Below are positions 25,720 through 38,700 of a DNA stretch of 45,111 bases, piece by piece. Within the stretch, counting starts at the first letter, position 1. Every line of letters starts with the position of its first letter. The notes beneath the pieces were generated by a model that saw nothing but the letters and a program-made list of their open reading frames with translations, was not told the origin of the DNA and did no database searches. Origin of the DNA: Planctomycetota bacterium. GTDB lineage: Bacteria > Planctomycetota > B15-G4. A program made the translations under genes and the position numbers. The stretch lies in the NCBI GenBank assembly GCA_029259695.1, contig JAJDEQ010000049.1, positions 1 through 45,111 on the forward strand. The letters run 5' to 3'.

Positions 25720-26240
25720 GATGGGACTTCGAACGCATCGTGTTGTTGATCACGGTCATGCTCATCCTGGGCTGCGTCGGCTTCATGTTCTGGCAGCGGT
25801 CGCTCGCCGACGAGCTGCGCTCGGGCATGCACGTCTCGGAGAACAAGCTCGCTCAACTCGGCGTGATCGCCGACGAGACCTTCGTCCTCAAGGACGAACT
25901 GCTCAAGGACGGCATCGCCCAGGACGGGGCCTACAAGTACCTGGACAAGCAGATGCGCACGAGCCGCATCGGCAAGAAGTTCAACATCAACCCGCCCAGC
26001 GAAGTGAGCGGCGACAATTACGAGGACGTGGCCTACACGCTCACGCCTGCGCTGCCGGACTACACCTTCACGCTGGAACAGATCGCTGTGTTCCTGATCT
26101 ACGTCGAGAACCAGGCGGCGCGCATGAAGATCTCACGCGTACGCCTCGATCGTTCGGCCAAGCGCGAGGCCGGTGCCGACGACGCCTGGAAGCCCAGCCT
26201 CACGATCACCGACCGCAAGCCGCTGGGTGCCCAGGGCTGA
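25716..26240 (+). CDS. PilO/GspM-like inner-membrane protein
   Basis: 174 residues with a short cytoplasmic N-terminus, one transmembrane helix (IVLLITVMLILGCVGFMFW, about residues 8-26), a coiled region, and a periplasmic alpha/beta domain. ATG 25716 has GGGAGGA about five bases upstream and overlaps the preceding stop (ATGA). Size, topology and position after a GspL/PilM-PilN-type protein are those of PilO or GspM, which complete the inner-membrane platform. Sequence similarity alone is weak; the call rests on topology and context. Confidence 0.65.
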   Translation: MRWDFERIVLLITVMLILGCVGFMFWQRSLADELRSGMHVSENKLAQLGVIADETFVLKDELLKDGIAQDGAYKYLDKQMRTSRIGKKFNINPPSEVSGDNYEDVAYTLTPALPDYTFTLEQIAVFLIYVENQAARMKISRVRLDRSAKREAGADDAWKPSLTITDRKPLGAQG

Positions 26241-26365
26241 GCTGATCTGCCCGGCGTATCCTGGGATCCGCGGGCGTTTGTCGGCCCTGCGTTCAGTCGT
26301 GTCCGGACGCGACCGATAGGGTCCGCCACGGGCGCGGGGGGGCCTGGTGACGAGGATGCGCACGT

Positions 26366-27058
26366 ATGGCACCTAGTTTCCTCATCGTGGAGCCGGCCTG
26401 CCCTCCGGGTGCCGACCGGCTGCCTTGTGAACTCGTGCGCGTTCCCGACGGAGCCGCGGCGCTCGACTTCTTGAAGCGACACACGGCCGCGGCGATCGCC
26501 GTTGTGGGTGACGCGGCGGGGCGCGCGCTGCTGGCCGAGGTGGGGCGGCGACACGTGAACCTGCAACGCGTGGCGTTGGCGCACGATCCGGACGACCTGG
26601 CGGAAGCTGCCGGCGCCGCGGAGCGCGGGGAACTCGAGCACTACTTCCCCGCCGTCGTGGACGAAGACGAGTTCGCGACGGTGGTGCTCGCGTCGATGGA
26701 CCCGGCCGCGGCGGAGCTCACCGTGCTGAGTGCCGGTGCGAGCACGTCCGACCTGCCACCGTCCGAGGCGCGGACCGATCCGGGCGAGGGCCCGCGCGGT
26801 CCGTCTCCTGTGCACGACCTGCGTGCCGGCGGCGCGAGCCTCGGACCGTCCGGCGGCGTCGAAGCGGGCGATGTCCGCCGCGGGGTGTCTCGCGAGCGCG
26901 TGCCCTCGCCGCCCGACGAGCCCTGCTCGAGCCAGAAGCTGGGCGGCACGGTGATCCGCATCGATACCGAGCTCGACGCCAAGGACGTGTCCGACATCCT
27001 GGACCAGGTGGGCGCCGAACTCGATCGCCGCGACGGTCCGGTCACGCCGCAGGTCTAG
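26366..27058 (+). CDS. Hypothetical protein, possibly a degenerate receiver-like N-terminal domain
   Basis: 230 residues. The first 115 residues have an alternating beta/alpha layout (FLIVEPA, LVRVPDGAAALDFLKRH, AAIAVVGDA, VALAHDPDDLAEA, EHYFPAVVDEDEFATVV) loosely like a response-regulator receiver, but no phosphorylatable Asp pocket is convincing. A disordered Pro/Ser/Gly linker follows, then a short conserved-looking end (GTVIRIDTELDAKDVSDILDQVGAEL). The gene stops in the first of three 21-bp repeats; its TAG is one base from the GAG of the other copies. It is 125 bp after the PilO-like gene. No function is assigned. Confidence 0.55.
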   Translation: MAPSFLIVEPACPPGADRLPCELVRVPDGAAALDFLKRHTAAAIAVVGDAAGRALLAEVGRRHVNLQRVALAHDPDDLAEAAGAAERGELEHYFPAVVDEDEFATVVLASMDPAAAELTVLSAGASTSDLPPSEARTDPGEGPRGPSPVHDLRAGGASLGPSGGVEAGDVRRGVSRERVPSPPDEPCSSQKLGGTVIRIDTELDAKDVSDILDQVGAELDRRDGPVTPQV

Positions 27059-27100
27059 CCGGTCACTCCGCAGGTCGAGCCGGTCACGCCGCAGGTCGAG
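27038..27100 (+). repeat. Three tandem 21-bp repeats spanning a stop codon
   Basis: Copies at 27038-27058, 27059-27079 and 27080-27100, consensus CCGGTCAC(G/T)CCGCAGGTC followed by (T/G)AG. Copy 1 ends TAG, the stop of the upstream gene; copies 2 and 3 end GAG. Read in frame they encode P-V-T-P-Q-V-E. Copies differ at only two positions. Confidence 0.95.
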
Positions 27101-27120
27101 GGCGCCCTCGGTGCCGGCCC

Positions 27121-30381
<3,261 letters not shown>

Positions 30382-30483
30382 TGTGTTCTCCGCGAGGGGA
30401 CTCGCTCAGCGCGTCCCGGGGCGGTGCAGGGGGGCCACACAGGTGGCGAAATTCCCCCGAGTCTAACCGAGAAAGGTGCCTCG

Positions 30484-30505
30484 GGGCGCCTGCGGGCGGG
30501 CGCCC
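30484..30505 (-). terminator. Possible hairpin between nnrD and carB
   Basis: GGGCGCC (30484-30490) pairs with GGCGCCC (30499-30505) around an 8-nt loop, just after the nnrD stop on the minus strand. There is no clean U-run, so a terminator role is tentative; partial attenuation before carB is equally possible. Confidence 0.25.
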
Positions 30506-30517
30506 GTTGGGACAGAT

Positions 30518-31402
30518 CTACGAGCCGACCCGTTCCTCTTGTCGGATGCCGCGCAGGACGCGCCCAAGTCGAAGGGCGACGTCCTCCGGCAGCACGGCTT
30601 CCTGGCCCAGTTCCTGGGCCGCCAGATCCCCCGCGAGGGCGTGGACATGGACGGCCAGGGCAGTGGCCTCGGCAGCGGGGCGGACCACGGCCAGGAGCGC
30701 CCCCGTGAGCCCGGCGAGGACGTCTCCCATGCCGCCGGTGGCCATGCCGGGGTTCCCGGCGGGCTCGATCCAGGCACGGCCGCCGTCGGTCACCACGCTT
30801 CGGTGGCCTTTCAGCACGACCACCGCCCCGGTGCGTCGGGCGAGGGCGATGGCCCGGGCCTTGCGCTCGCCGTCTCCCGCCGGGAGCGGGCCGCCGTCGA
30901 GGCGGGCGAACTCACCCGGGTGGGGCAGCAGCACGGTGCTCGCCGTGCGTTCCATCAGTGGCTGCAAGCCCTTGGCGGCCAAGTGGTTGAGACCATCGGC
31001 GTCGATCACGAGCGGCGTCGTGAGCGCGCTCGTCAGCGCGGCCACCAGGCTGCCCGTGGCCGGGTCGTCGCCGAGCCCCGGTCCGAGCACCACCACGTCG
31101 GCCCGAGCGCCTTCCTCGAGCAGTGCCGGCAGCGCGTCGGCGTCCAGGCCCCCGTGGGCGCCGGGTGGGCAGGCGCGCACGATCGCGAACGGCACGGCGG
31201 GGACGACGGTGGGGACGATCGGCTCGGGGATCCCCAGCACGACCAGGCCCGCGCCCCCGCGCCCGGCACCCAACGCCGAGAGGATCGCCGCGCCGGGATA
31301 GCGCCCCGAGCCCGCCACGAGCAACACGCGTCCGTAGCTGCCCTTGTGTCCGGCCGGCTCGCGCACGGGGACGCTCGGGAGGGTCAGGGGCACGACGTCC
31401 AT
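30518..31402 (-). CDS. nnrD: ADP-dependent NAD(P)H-hydrate dehydratase
   Basis: Repairs hydrated NAD(P)H by dehydration, using ADP in most bacteria. 294 residues, matching the YjeF C-terminal (ribokinase-like) domain. Diagnostic elements are GSYGRVLLVAGSGRYPGAAILSALGAGRGGAGLV, VVLGPGLGDDPAT, TVLLPHPGEFARL and NPGMATGGMGDVLAGLTGALLA. The last carries the catalytic Asp in GGMGDVL. The epimerase domain (YjeF N-terminal, NnrE), fused in E. coli, is absent from this polypeptide. It lies about 135 bp upstream of carB on the same strand and may share a transcript with it. Confidence 0.92.
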   Translation of the reverse strand: MDVVPLTLPSVPVREPAGHKGSYGRVLLVAGSGRYPGAAILSALGAGRGGAGLVVLGIPEPIVPTVVPAVPFAIVRACPPGAHGGLDADALPALLEEGARADVVVLGPGLGDDPATGSLVAALTSALTTPLVIDADGLNHLAAKGLQPLMERTASTVLLPHPGEFARLDGGPLPAGDGERKARAIALARRTGAVVVLKGHRSVVTDGGRAWIEPAGNPGMATGGMGDVLAGLTGALLAVVRPAAEATALAVHVHALAGDLAAQELGQEAVLPEDVALRLGRVLRGIRQEERVGS

Positions 31403-31465
31403 GGCTGGGGTCTCGCAGAGCGAAGCGGTCGGAACGGCGCACGCCGAACCGGGCCCCTCGCTCGC

Positions 31466-31471
31466 TATACT
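31466..31471 (+). promoter_or_regulatory. Candidate -10 element of the DUF151 gene
   Basis: TATACT lies 12 bases before ATG 31484. Transcription would then begin about six bases before the start codon, with no room for a Shine-Dalgarno. No convincing -35 box is seen in the G+C-rich upstream sequence. Confidence 0.35.
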
Positions 31472-31483
31472 CGCCGCTCAGCC

Positions 31484-31906
31484 ATGACCATGAAAGAGGT
31501 GGAACTCTTCCGGATCGTGCACAGCGATCAGTCGCCCGAGTGCCACATGTATCTCCGGGAGGCTGACGGTGGTCGCGTATTCCCGATCATCATCGCGGCC
31601 AACGAGATGGCCGAGATCCGGCGCAAGGTCCATGGCCAGCCGCCCAAACGTCCCATGACCCACGATTTGTTCGCGGCCTTGATGCACGAGACGGGGGCCA
31701 GCCTGGCTCGGGTCGAAGTCACCGAGCTGAGGAACGAGGTCTTCTACGCCCGAATGCACTTCGATGGCAAGAGCGGCGAGCCGTTCAGCATCGATGCCCG
31801 CCCCTCGGACGCCGTGGCGGTGGCGACCGGGGTGGGAGCTCCACTGTTCGCCGATGAGGCGATCCTCGACGAGATCGGGGTCGTCGAGAGCGAGGAGACC
31901 GAATAG
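31484..31906 (+). CDS. Bifunctional nuclease family protein (DUF151)
   Basis: 140 residues covering a single BFN/DUF151 domain. The family pattern is clear: FPIIIAANEMAEIRRKVHG, RPMTHDLFAALMHETGASLARVEVTELRNEVFYARMHF and IDARPSDAVAVATGVGAPLFADEAIL. Some family members cut RNA and DNA in vitro, hence the name; the physiological role is unsettled. The start may be ATG 31484 or ATG 31490. It ends 21 bp before tRNA-Ser(UGA), so the tRNA may be transcribed with it. Confidence 0.88.
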   Translation: MTMKEVELFRIVHSDQSPECHMYLREADGGRVFPIIIAANEMAEIRRKVHGQPPKRPMTHDLFAALMHETGASLARVEVTELRNEVFYARMHFDGKSGEPFSIDARPSDAVAVATGVGAPLFADEAILDEIGVVESEETE

Positions 31907-31927
31907 ACACCCGCGCCCAGAGCGCGT

Positions 31928-32015
31928 GGAGGGGTGGCAGAGTGGTCGATTGCGACGGTCTTGAAAACCGTTGGCCCGCAAGGGCTCGTGGGTTCGAATC
32001 CCACCCCCTCCGCCA
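31928..32015 (+). tRNA. tRNA-Ser (anticodon UGA)
   Basis: Acceptor stem GGAGGGG (31928-31934) pairs with CCCCTCC (32005-32011), followed by discriminator G and an encoded CCA. The anticodon stem/loop is ACGGT-CTTGAAA-ACCGT with TGA at 31962-31964. A long class II variable arm (GGCCCGCAAGGGCTC) and the T-loop TTCGAAT confirm serine type. It would read UCN codons. Confidence 0.96.
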
Positions 32016-32091
32016 ATGGCCAAACGGCATCACCACCCGCCGGAGAGCGCGTCTGCTCCCGGGTGGAGGAGGGATTCGCAGCGTGAGCGTG

Positions 32092-32121
32092 TTGACAAGG
32101 CAGCGCCACTGGCGCTCCAAT
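32092..32121 (+). promoter_or_regulatory. Candidate promoter for the second tRNA-Ser
   Basis: A perfect TTGACA (32092-32097) is followed after 18 bp by TCCAAT (32116-32121), 4/6 to the -10 consensus. It lies about 70 bp upstream of tRNA-Ser(GCU), in the 177-bp spacer between the two tRNA genes, and could serve that tRNA and the lipoprotein-murD pair behind it. Confidence 0.45.
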
Positions 32122-32192
32122 CTCGCGGCCCGCACGTTCAGGCGCCCGGCCGCGAAGCATCGCGGCGCCGGTCCCTGCGCGTCCGGGCGTGC

Positions 32193-32286
32193 GGACAGGT
32201 GGCAGAGTGGTCGATTGCGGCAGATTGCTAATCTGTTGACGGGACTTTTGACCCGTCCGAGGGTTCGAATCCCTCCCTGTCCGCCA
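32193..32286 (+). tRNA. tRNA-Ser (anticodon GCU)
   Basis: Acceptor stem GGACAGG (32193-32199) pairs with CCTGTCC (32276-32282), then discriminator G and an encoded CCA. The anticodon arm is CAGAT-TGCTAAT-CTG with GCT at 32227-32229. A long variable arm (GACGGGACTTTTGACCCGTC) and TTCGAAT T-loop mark it as class II serine. It reads AGC/AGU. Confidence 0.96.
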
Positions 32287-32373
32287 TCTCTCCCCCGGTG
32301 TGGGCAGGCGCCCCCGGGCCGCCGCGCGACCGCGAAGACGCGCAGATCCGGGCACACGCGGCGCCTCGCGCTG

Positions 32374-32868
32374 GTGGGGGCGCTGATGCTGGCGCTGCTC
32401 CCCGGCTGCGTGACGCGCAAGCTGTTCATCCACAGCAACCCGTCGGGAGCGCGGGTGCTGCTCGACGGCAAGGTGGTGGGGACGACTCCCTACGAGGAGG
32501 AGTTCATCTCGTACGGGGTGCGACGCGTCGTGCTCGAGCACCCCGGTCGCGTCCCGCTCAACGACACGATCGACGTCGCGCGACCGTGGTGGCAGGCCTT
32601 TCCGATCGACGTGTTCACCGACCTCGTGTGGCCGTTCAGCATCGAGGACGAGCGCCGCTTCGAGTTCGAGCTCGCCGAGACCACGGGCTCCAAGGCCACG
32701 CGCGCCGATGCCGAGGCGACCTACCGGCTGATGCGCGCTGTCGTGGACGAGCTGCGCGGCATCGCACCGATCACGCCGCAGGCGCCGCCCGACGAGGAAG
32801 CGGCCCAGGAAGATGTGCTCGAGGAGGCTGAAGCGGCTGCGGGCAGCGCGGCGGACACGTCGCGGTGA
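32374..32868 (+). CDS. PEGA-domain lipoprotein
   Basis: A lipoprotein signal ends at the lipobox ALLPGC. The mature protein begins with a PEGA domain (RKLFIHSNPSGARVLLDGKVVGTTPYEEEFISYGVRRVVLEHPG), a surface beta-repeat seen in many planctomycete exported proteins. A membrane-proximal segment (WWQAFPIDVFTDLVWPF), a charged helix and an acidic tail follow. The start is a problem: GTG 32374 and ATG 32386 leave almost no basic n-region, while the upstream in-frame codons (RRSGHTRRLALVG) would make a better signal peptide but offer no ATG, GTG or TTG before the tRNA. The stop overlaps the murD GTG as GTGA. Confidence 0.75.
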   Translation: MGALMLALLPGCVTRKLFIHSNPSGARVLLDGKVVGTTPYEEEFISYGVRRVVLEHPGRVPLNDTIDVARPWWQAFPIDVFTDLVWPFSIEDERRFEFELAETTGSKATRADAEATYRLMRAVVDELRGIAPITPQAPPDEEAAQEDVLEEAEAAAGSAADTSR

Positions 32869-34337
32869 GCGCGGACAGACGAGGCTCCCTGGAAGGCGCC
32901 CGGGCGATCGTCCTGGGGCTCGGTCACTTCGGTGGCGGGCTGGGCGCGGCCCGCTGGCTGTGCCGGCAGGGCGCCCGGGTGACCGTCACCGATCGGGCCA
33001 GCGCCGTGGACCTCGCTCCCGCCGTGGCCCAGCTGGCGCGCCTGAACGTCGATCTGGTGCTGGGCGGGCACGATGCGGTGGACTTCGCCCAGGCCGACCT
33101 GCTCGTGGTCAATCCGGCTGTCCCGCTCGACGCGCCTCCGGTGCAGGCGGCCCTCGAGGCCGGGGTCGAGGTGACGAGCGAGATGTGCCTGCTGCTCGAA
33201 CGCTGGCCCGGACCCGTCGTGGGCATCACCGGCAGCAACGGGAAGTCCACCACCACCGGCCTGGCCGGCGCGGTGCTGACGGCTGCCGGCCGGCGTGTGG
33301 TCACGGGCGGCAACCTGGGCGGCTCGCTGCTCGACCGGCTCGACGACGTGATCGACGAGGGCATCGCCGACGGCGGCAGCGTGGTGGCCGTGGTCGAGCT
33401 GTCGTCGTTCATGCTCGAGCTGATGGCCCGGCGCGGCGTGGGCCCCGACGTCGCCGTGGTGACCAACATCACGCCCAACCACCTCGATCGTCACGGCGAC
33501 ATGCAGAGCTACCAGGCCGCCAAGGCCGCGATCATGCACCGCGCGCGCTACGCGGTCCTGTGCGCCGACGACGAGCGGGTGCGCGGCCTCGAAGAGGACT
33601 TCCACGGGCAGGCGCTCTGGTATGGCACGCGCCCGTCGGCCGCCGACCGGAAGGACGCCGCCGGGGAGCGCGCCCCGACCGACGCGCTGCACCTGAGCGT
33701 GGGCCCCGAGGGTCTCTTCGACCGCTTCGGCGGGCTCGTGCTGGCTCACGACGAGATCCCGCTGCAGGGCCACATGAATCGCCTCAACGTCGCCGGCGCG
33801 ACCCTGGCCGCGGCCGCCATCTTGTGTGACGAGGTGCGCGCCTGTCGTTCGCTGCCGGCCGGGCTGGAGGCCTATCGCCTGCCGGATCACCACCTGGAGC
33901 TCGTGGCCGAGGTGGACGGCGTGCGCTGGATCGACGACTCGGTGTCGACCACCCCCGAATCGACCCGGGCCTCGGTGCAGGCCATGCCGGCGGGCTCGAT
34001 CCTGATCGCCGGCGGCCGGGACAAGGGCCTCGACCCGGCGCCGCTGGCCGAAGGTGCCCGCGGACACACGCGCATGGTGCTGACGATCGGCGAACAGGGC
34101 CCGGAGCTGGCCCGCAGGCTGGCCGGGGCGGGCGTCCCGGCCGAGTCGGTGGGCACCGTGGCGGCGGCCGTGGCCCGGGCTGCGCGCCTGGCTCGCAGCG
34201 GAGACGCCGTGCTGCTCTCGCCGGGCTATTCGTCCCACGATCAGTTCACCCATTTCGCCGATCGAGGCGCGGCCTTCGCGCGGGAAGTGGGACAACTCGG
34301 TGCGGGGCGCACGTTGGCCGCGGACGAGGCGACCTAG
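32865..34337 (+). CDS. murD: UDP-N-acetylmuramoyl-L-alanine:D-glutamate ligase
   Basis: Adds D-Glu to UDP-MurNAc-L-Ala in peptidoglycan precursor synthesis. 490 residues in the three Mur-ligase domains: N-terminal Rossmann-like (GLGHFGGGLGAARWLCRQGARVTVTD), central ATPase (VVGITGSNGKSTTTGLAG and NITPNHLDRHGDMQSYQAAK), and C-terminal (DHHLELVAEVDGVRWIDDSVSTTPESTRASVQAM, a strong MurD signature). A 30-residue insert around nt 33620-33700 is Asp/Ala-rich. The GTG start overlaps the lipoprotein stop. It is isolated: no other mur, fts or ddl gene is present in the window. Confidence 0.95.
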   Translation: MSADRRGSLEGARAIVLGLGHFGGGLGAARWLCRQGARVTVTDRASAVDLAPAVAQLARLNVDLVLGGHDAVDFAQADLLVVNPAVPLDAPPVQAALEAGVEVTSEMCLLLERWPGPVVGITGSNGKSTTTGLAGAVLTAAGRRVVTGGNLGGSLLDRLDDVIDEGIADGGSVVAVVELSSFMLELMARRGVGPDVAVVTNITPNHLDRHGDMQSYQAAKAAIMHRARYAVLCADDERVRGLEEDFHGQALWYGTRPSAADRKDAAGERAPTDALHLSVGPEGLFDRFGGLVLAHDEIPLQGHMNRLNVAGATLAAAAILCDEVRACRSLPAGLEAYRLPDHHLELVAEVDGVRWIDDSVSTTPESTRASVQAMPAGSILIAGGRDKGLDPAPLAEGARGHTRMVLTIGEQGPELARRLAGAGVPAESVGTVAAAVARAARLARSGDAVLLSPGYSSHDQFTHFADRGAAFAREVGQLGAGRTLAADEAT

Positions 34338-34409
34338 CTCGATTCGCCGACAGAGACCGGGCTCAGGCCTCGAATCCCCGGACGGGGTGCAGGCTGGGCC
34401 CAGAATGCC

Positions 34410-34415
34410 GATAAT
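34410..34415 (+). promoter_or_regulatory. Candidate -10 element of the mcsA-mcsB-clpC operon
   Basis: GATAAT in the 116-bp gap after murD, matching the sigma-70 -10 at 5/6. No strong -35 box is seen. Transcription would begin near 34422, which falls inside the AGGAGG at 34417-34422 and would remove that ribosome site. If this is the promoter, the adjacent leader ORF could not use that Shine-Dalgarno, so the two calls compete. Confidence 0.3.
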
Positions 34416-34428
34416 CAGGAGGTAAGAG

Positions 34429-34470
34429 GTGCCCCAGGCCCCCGGACGACCCGATGCTCCGCCCATGTGA
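34429..34470 (+). CDS. Possible leader peptide overlapping the mcsA start
   Basis: GTG 34429 has a consensus AGGAGG (34417-34422) six bases upstream. It opens a 13-codon ORF encoding MPQAPGRPDAPPM, ending at TGA 34468-34470, 14 bases past the mcsA start codon and in a different frame. mcsA itself has no Shine-Dalgarno near ATG 34454. The peptide has five prolines and ends in Pro-Pro-Met, a context in which ribosomes tend to stall. The role would be translational coupling or attenuation. It requires a transcript starting upstream of 34417, for example by readthrough from murD. Confidence 0.35.
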   Translation: MPQAPGRPDAPPM

Positions 34471-35032
34471 CCGTTGCGACAATCAGGCCACTGTCCATCT
34501 CACCGAGATCGACAAGGGTGGGGGCAAGACCGAGCGGCACCTGTGCGAGAACTGCGCGCGGTCGCTGCACGTGCCCCAGGCGGCGAGCAAGGAGCTGCAG
34601 AAGCTGCTCAAGACCTTCGAGCCGGTGCACGCCCTGACGTCGACCCTGACCGGGTTGTCGCGCTCGTGCCCGGAGTGCGGCATGACCTTCTCGGAGTTCC
34701 GCCAGCACGGCCGCTTCGGTTGCGCCAAGGACTACGAGGTGTTCGGGCAGGAAGTGAGCCGGCTGTTGCGGCGCATCCACGGGGCCGACACCTACACCGG
34801 CAAGGCGCCGCGGGGTGGTGAGGTGCGCGAGGGCGAGCTGATCGACGAGCTGACCCACGTGCGCGAGGCCCTCGACGCCGCCATCCACGACGAGAACTAC
34901 GAAGAGGCGGCGCGCTTGCGCGACGAGATCCGCCGCATCGGCGCGGGCGCGGGCTCGCACGAGTCTCCGGGCGGCGGTCAGGCCCCGGACGGCGCCGGCG
35001 ACGGGGCATCCGACGGCGACGGAGAGTCATGA
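34454..35032 (+). CDS. mcsA: McsA-like zinc-binding activator of protein arginine kinase
   Basis: 192 residues. CxxC pairs are at CDRC (residues 5-8), CENC and CPEC; the fourth site, normally CxxCY, is C-A-K-D-Y (GCAKDYEVF), with Asp for the last Cys. A UVR helical hairpin lies at about residues 130-163 (ELTHVREALDAAIHDENYEEAARLRDEIRRI). A Gly/Ser/Asp-rich tail follows. In Bacillus McsA activates the arginine kinase McsB. Here it is followed in 4-bp overlap by mcsB and then clpC, so the function is well supported. No CtsR repressor gene precedes it. The start matches the family (M-L-x-P/C-x2-C). Confidence 0.9.
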   Translation: MLRPCDRCDNQATVHLTEIDKGGGKTERHLCENCARSLHVPQAASKELQKLLKTFEPVHALTSTLTGLSRSCPECGMTFSEFRQHGRFGCAKDYEVFGQEVSRLLRRIHGADTYTGKAPRGGEVREGELIDELTHVREALDAAIHDENYEEAARLRDEIRRIGAGAGSHESPGGGQAPDGAGDGASDGDGES

Positions 35033-36108
35033 GCGACGAGCGCGATCCCCCGCTGCCCGGCTTGTGGCTGGCCGAGGAAGGCCCCGAACAGGACGTGGTC
35101 GTGTCGTCGCGCATGCGCCTGGCGCGCAACGTCGACGGCTACCACTTCCGCTCCCGCTTCCGTGACGGCGAGGGCGAGCGGCTGGAGCAGTACCTGCACG
35201 GCGTGCTGACCGAGGTCGACCCGTCGTTCACCTACCTGTCCCTGGCGGACACGCCGCAGACCCTGTGCGAGGTGCTCTTCGAGCGCCACATCGTCAGCCA
35301 GGAGCACGTGACCGCGCAGCACCCCCGGGGCGTGGCCTACACGAACGACGGCACCACCAGCGTGATGGTCAACGAGGAGGACCACCTGCGCATCCAGGTG
35401 TTCGGCCCGGGCCTCGACCTCGAGACGCTGGTGGCCAACGTCGACGACCTCGACGACCGCATCGGAGAGCGCGTCGACTACAGCTTCACGCCGCGCCACG
35501 GCTACCTCACGTCGTGCCCCACCAACACCGGCACGGGCCTGCGTGTCTCGGTCATGCTGCACCTCCCGGCCCTGTCCTACCGGCCCGACAACAGTCGCCC
35601 CGGTACCCAGGGCATCGTCAAGGTGCACAACGCCGCACAGAAGCTGGGTTTGGCCGTGCGCGGCATGCACGGCGAGAGCAGCCGGGCCGAGGGCGATTTC
35701 TACCAGATCAGCAACCAGGTGACCCTGGGCCGGCCCTCGAGCCAGGCCATCGGCGACCTGCTCGACGCGCTGCCGCAGGTGCTGCTCTACGAGCGGGAGA
35801 TCCGGGCGGCGCTGCTCAAGGACGACCGCACCCGCATCGAGGACACCGTCTGGCGCGCCTGGGCGGTCCTGACCAATGCCCGCCAGATCACCTCGGCGGA
35901 GGCGCTTTCGCTGCTGTCCTCGCTGCGCCTGGGCGTCTGCGTCGAGATGATCGACGGCGTGGGCCTCGGCACGATCCACCGGCTGATGATCGCCATGCGC
36001 CCCGGGCACCTCCAACGCCGGGCCGGCAGCGAGCTCAAGCCCGAGGACAGGGACATCGTCAGGGCGACCCTCATCCGCGATACACTGCTCGGCACGGACG
36101 GGAACTGA
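35029..36108 (+). CDS. mcsB: Protein arginine kinase McsB
   Basis: Phosphorylates arginines on damaged proteins, marking them for ClpC-ClpP. 359 residues of the phosphagen-kinase catalytic domain: VVVSSRMRLARNVDGYHF (nucleotide-binding arginines), YTNDGTTSVMVNEEDHLRIQ (acidic substrate loop), and the catalytic Cys in LTSCPTNTGTGLRVSVMLHLP. The C-terminal RDIVRA (about residues 341-346) fits the RDxxRA pArg-sensing motif of Bacillus McsB, so allosteric self-activation is likely conserved. ATG overlaps the mcsA stop. Confidence 0.94.
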   Translation: MSDERDPPLPGLWLAEEGPEQDVVVSSRMRLARNVDGYHFRSRFRDGEGERLEQYLHGVLTEVDPSFTYLSLADTPQTLCEVLFERHIVSQEHVTAQHPRGVAYTNDGTTSVMVNEEDHLRIQVFGPGLDLETLVANVDDLDDRIGERVDYSFTPRHGYLTSCPTNTGTGLRVSVMLHLPALSYRPDNSRPGTQGIVKVHNAAQKLGLAVRGMHGESSRAEGDFYQISNQVTLGRPSSQAIGDLLDALPQVLLYEREIRAALLKDDRTRIEDTVWRAWAVLTNARQITSAEALSLLSSLRLGVCVEMIDGVGLGTIHRLMIAMRPGHLQRRAGSELKPEDRDIVRATLIRDTLLGTDGN

Positions 36109-36201
36109 CGTGCTAATGAATCCCGCGAATTCGACCGATCTCCTTCACAGACCCCGTTTGCCTTCATCGACCCAGGCTGGCGACCGCCACGGATAGGCTC
36201 C

Positions 36202-38699
<2,498 letters not shown>

Positions 38700-38700
<1 letters not shown>

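Noticed and set aside
26241..26365. GTATCC/GGATCC region after the PilO-like gene as a promoter or attachment site
   Set aside because: TATCCT is a weak -10 with no -35, and no integrase or repeat pair is present.
36109..36201. CTAATG near 36112 as a separate clpC promoter
   Set aside because: It has a TG extension but no -35 box and a poor match; readthrough from mcsB explains clpC expression as well.
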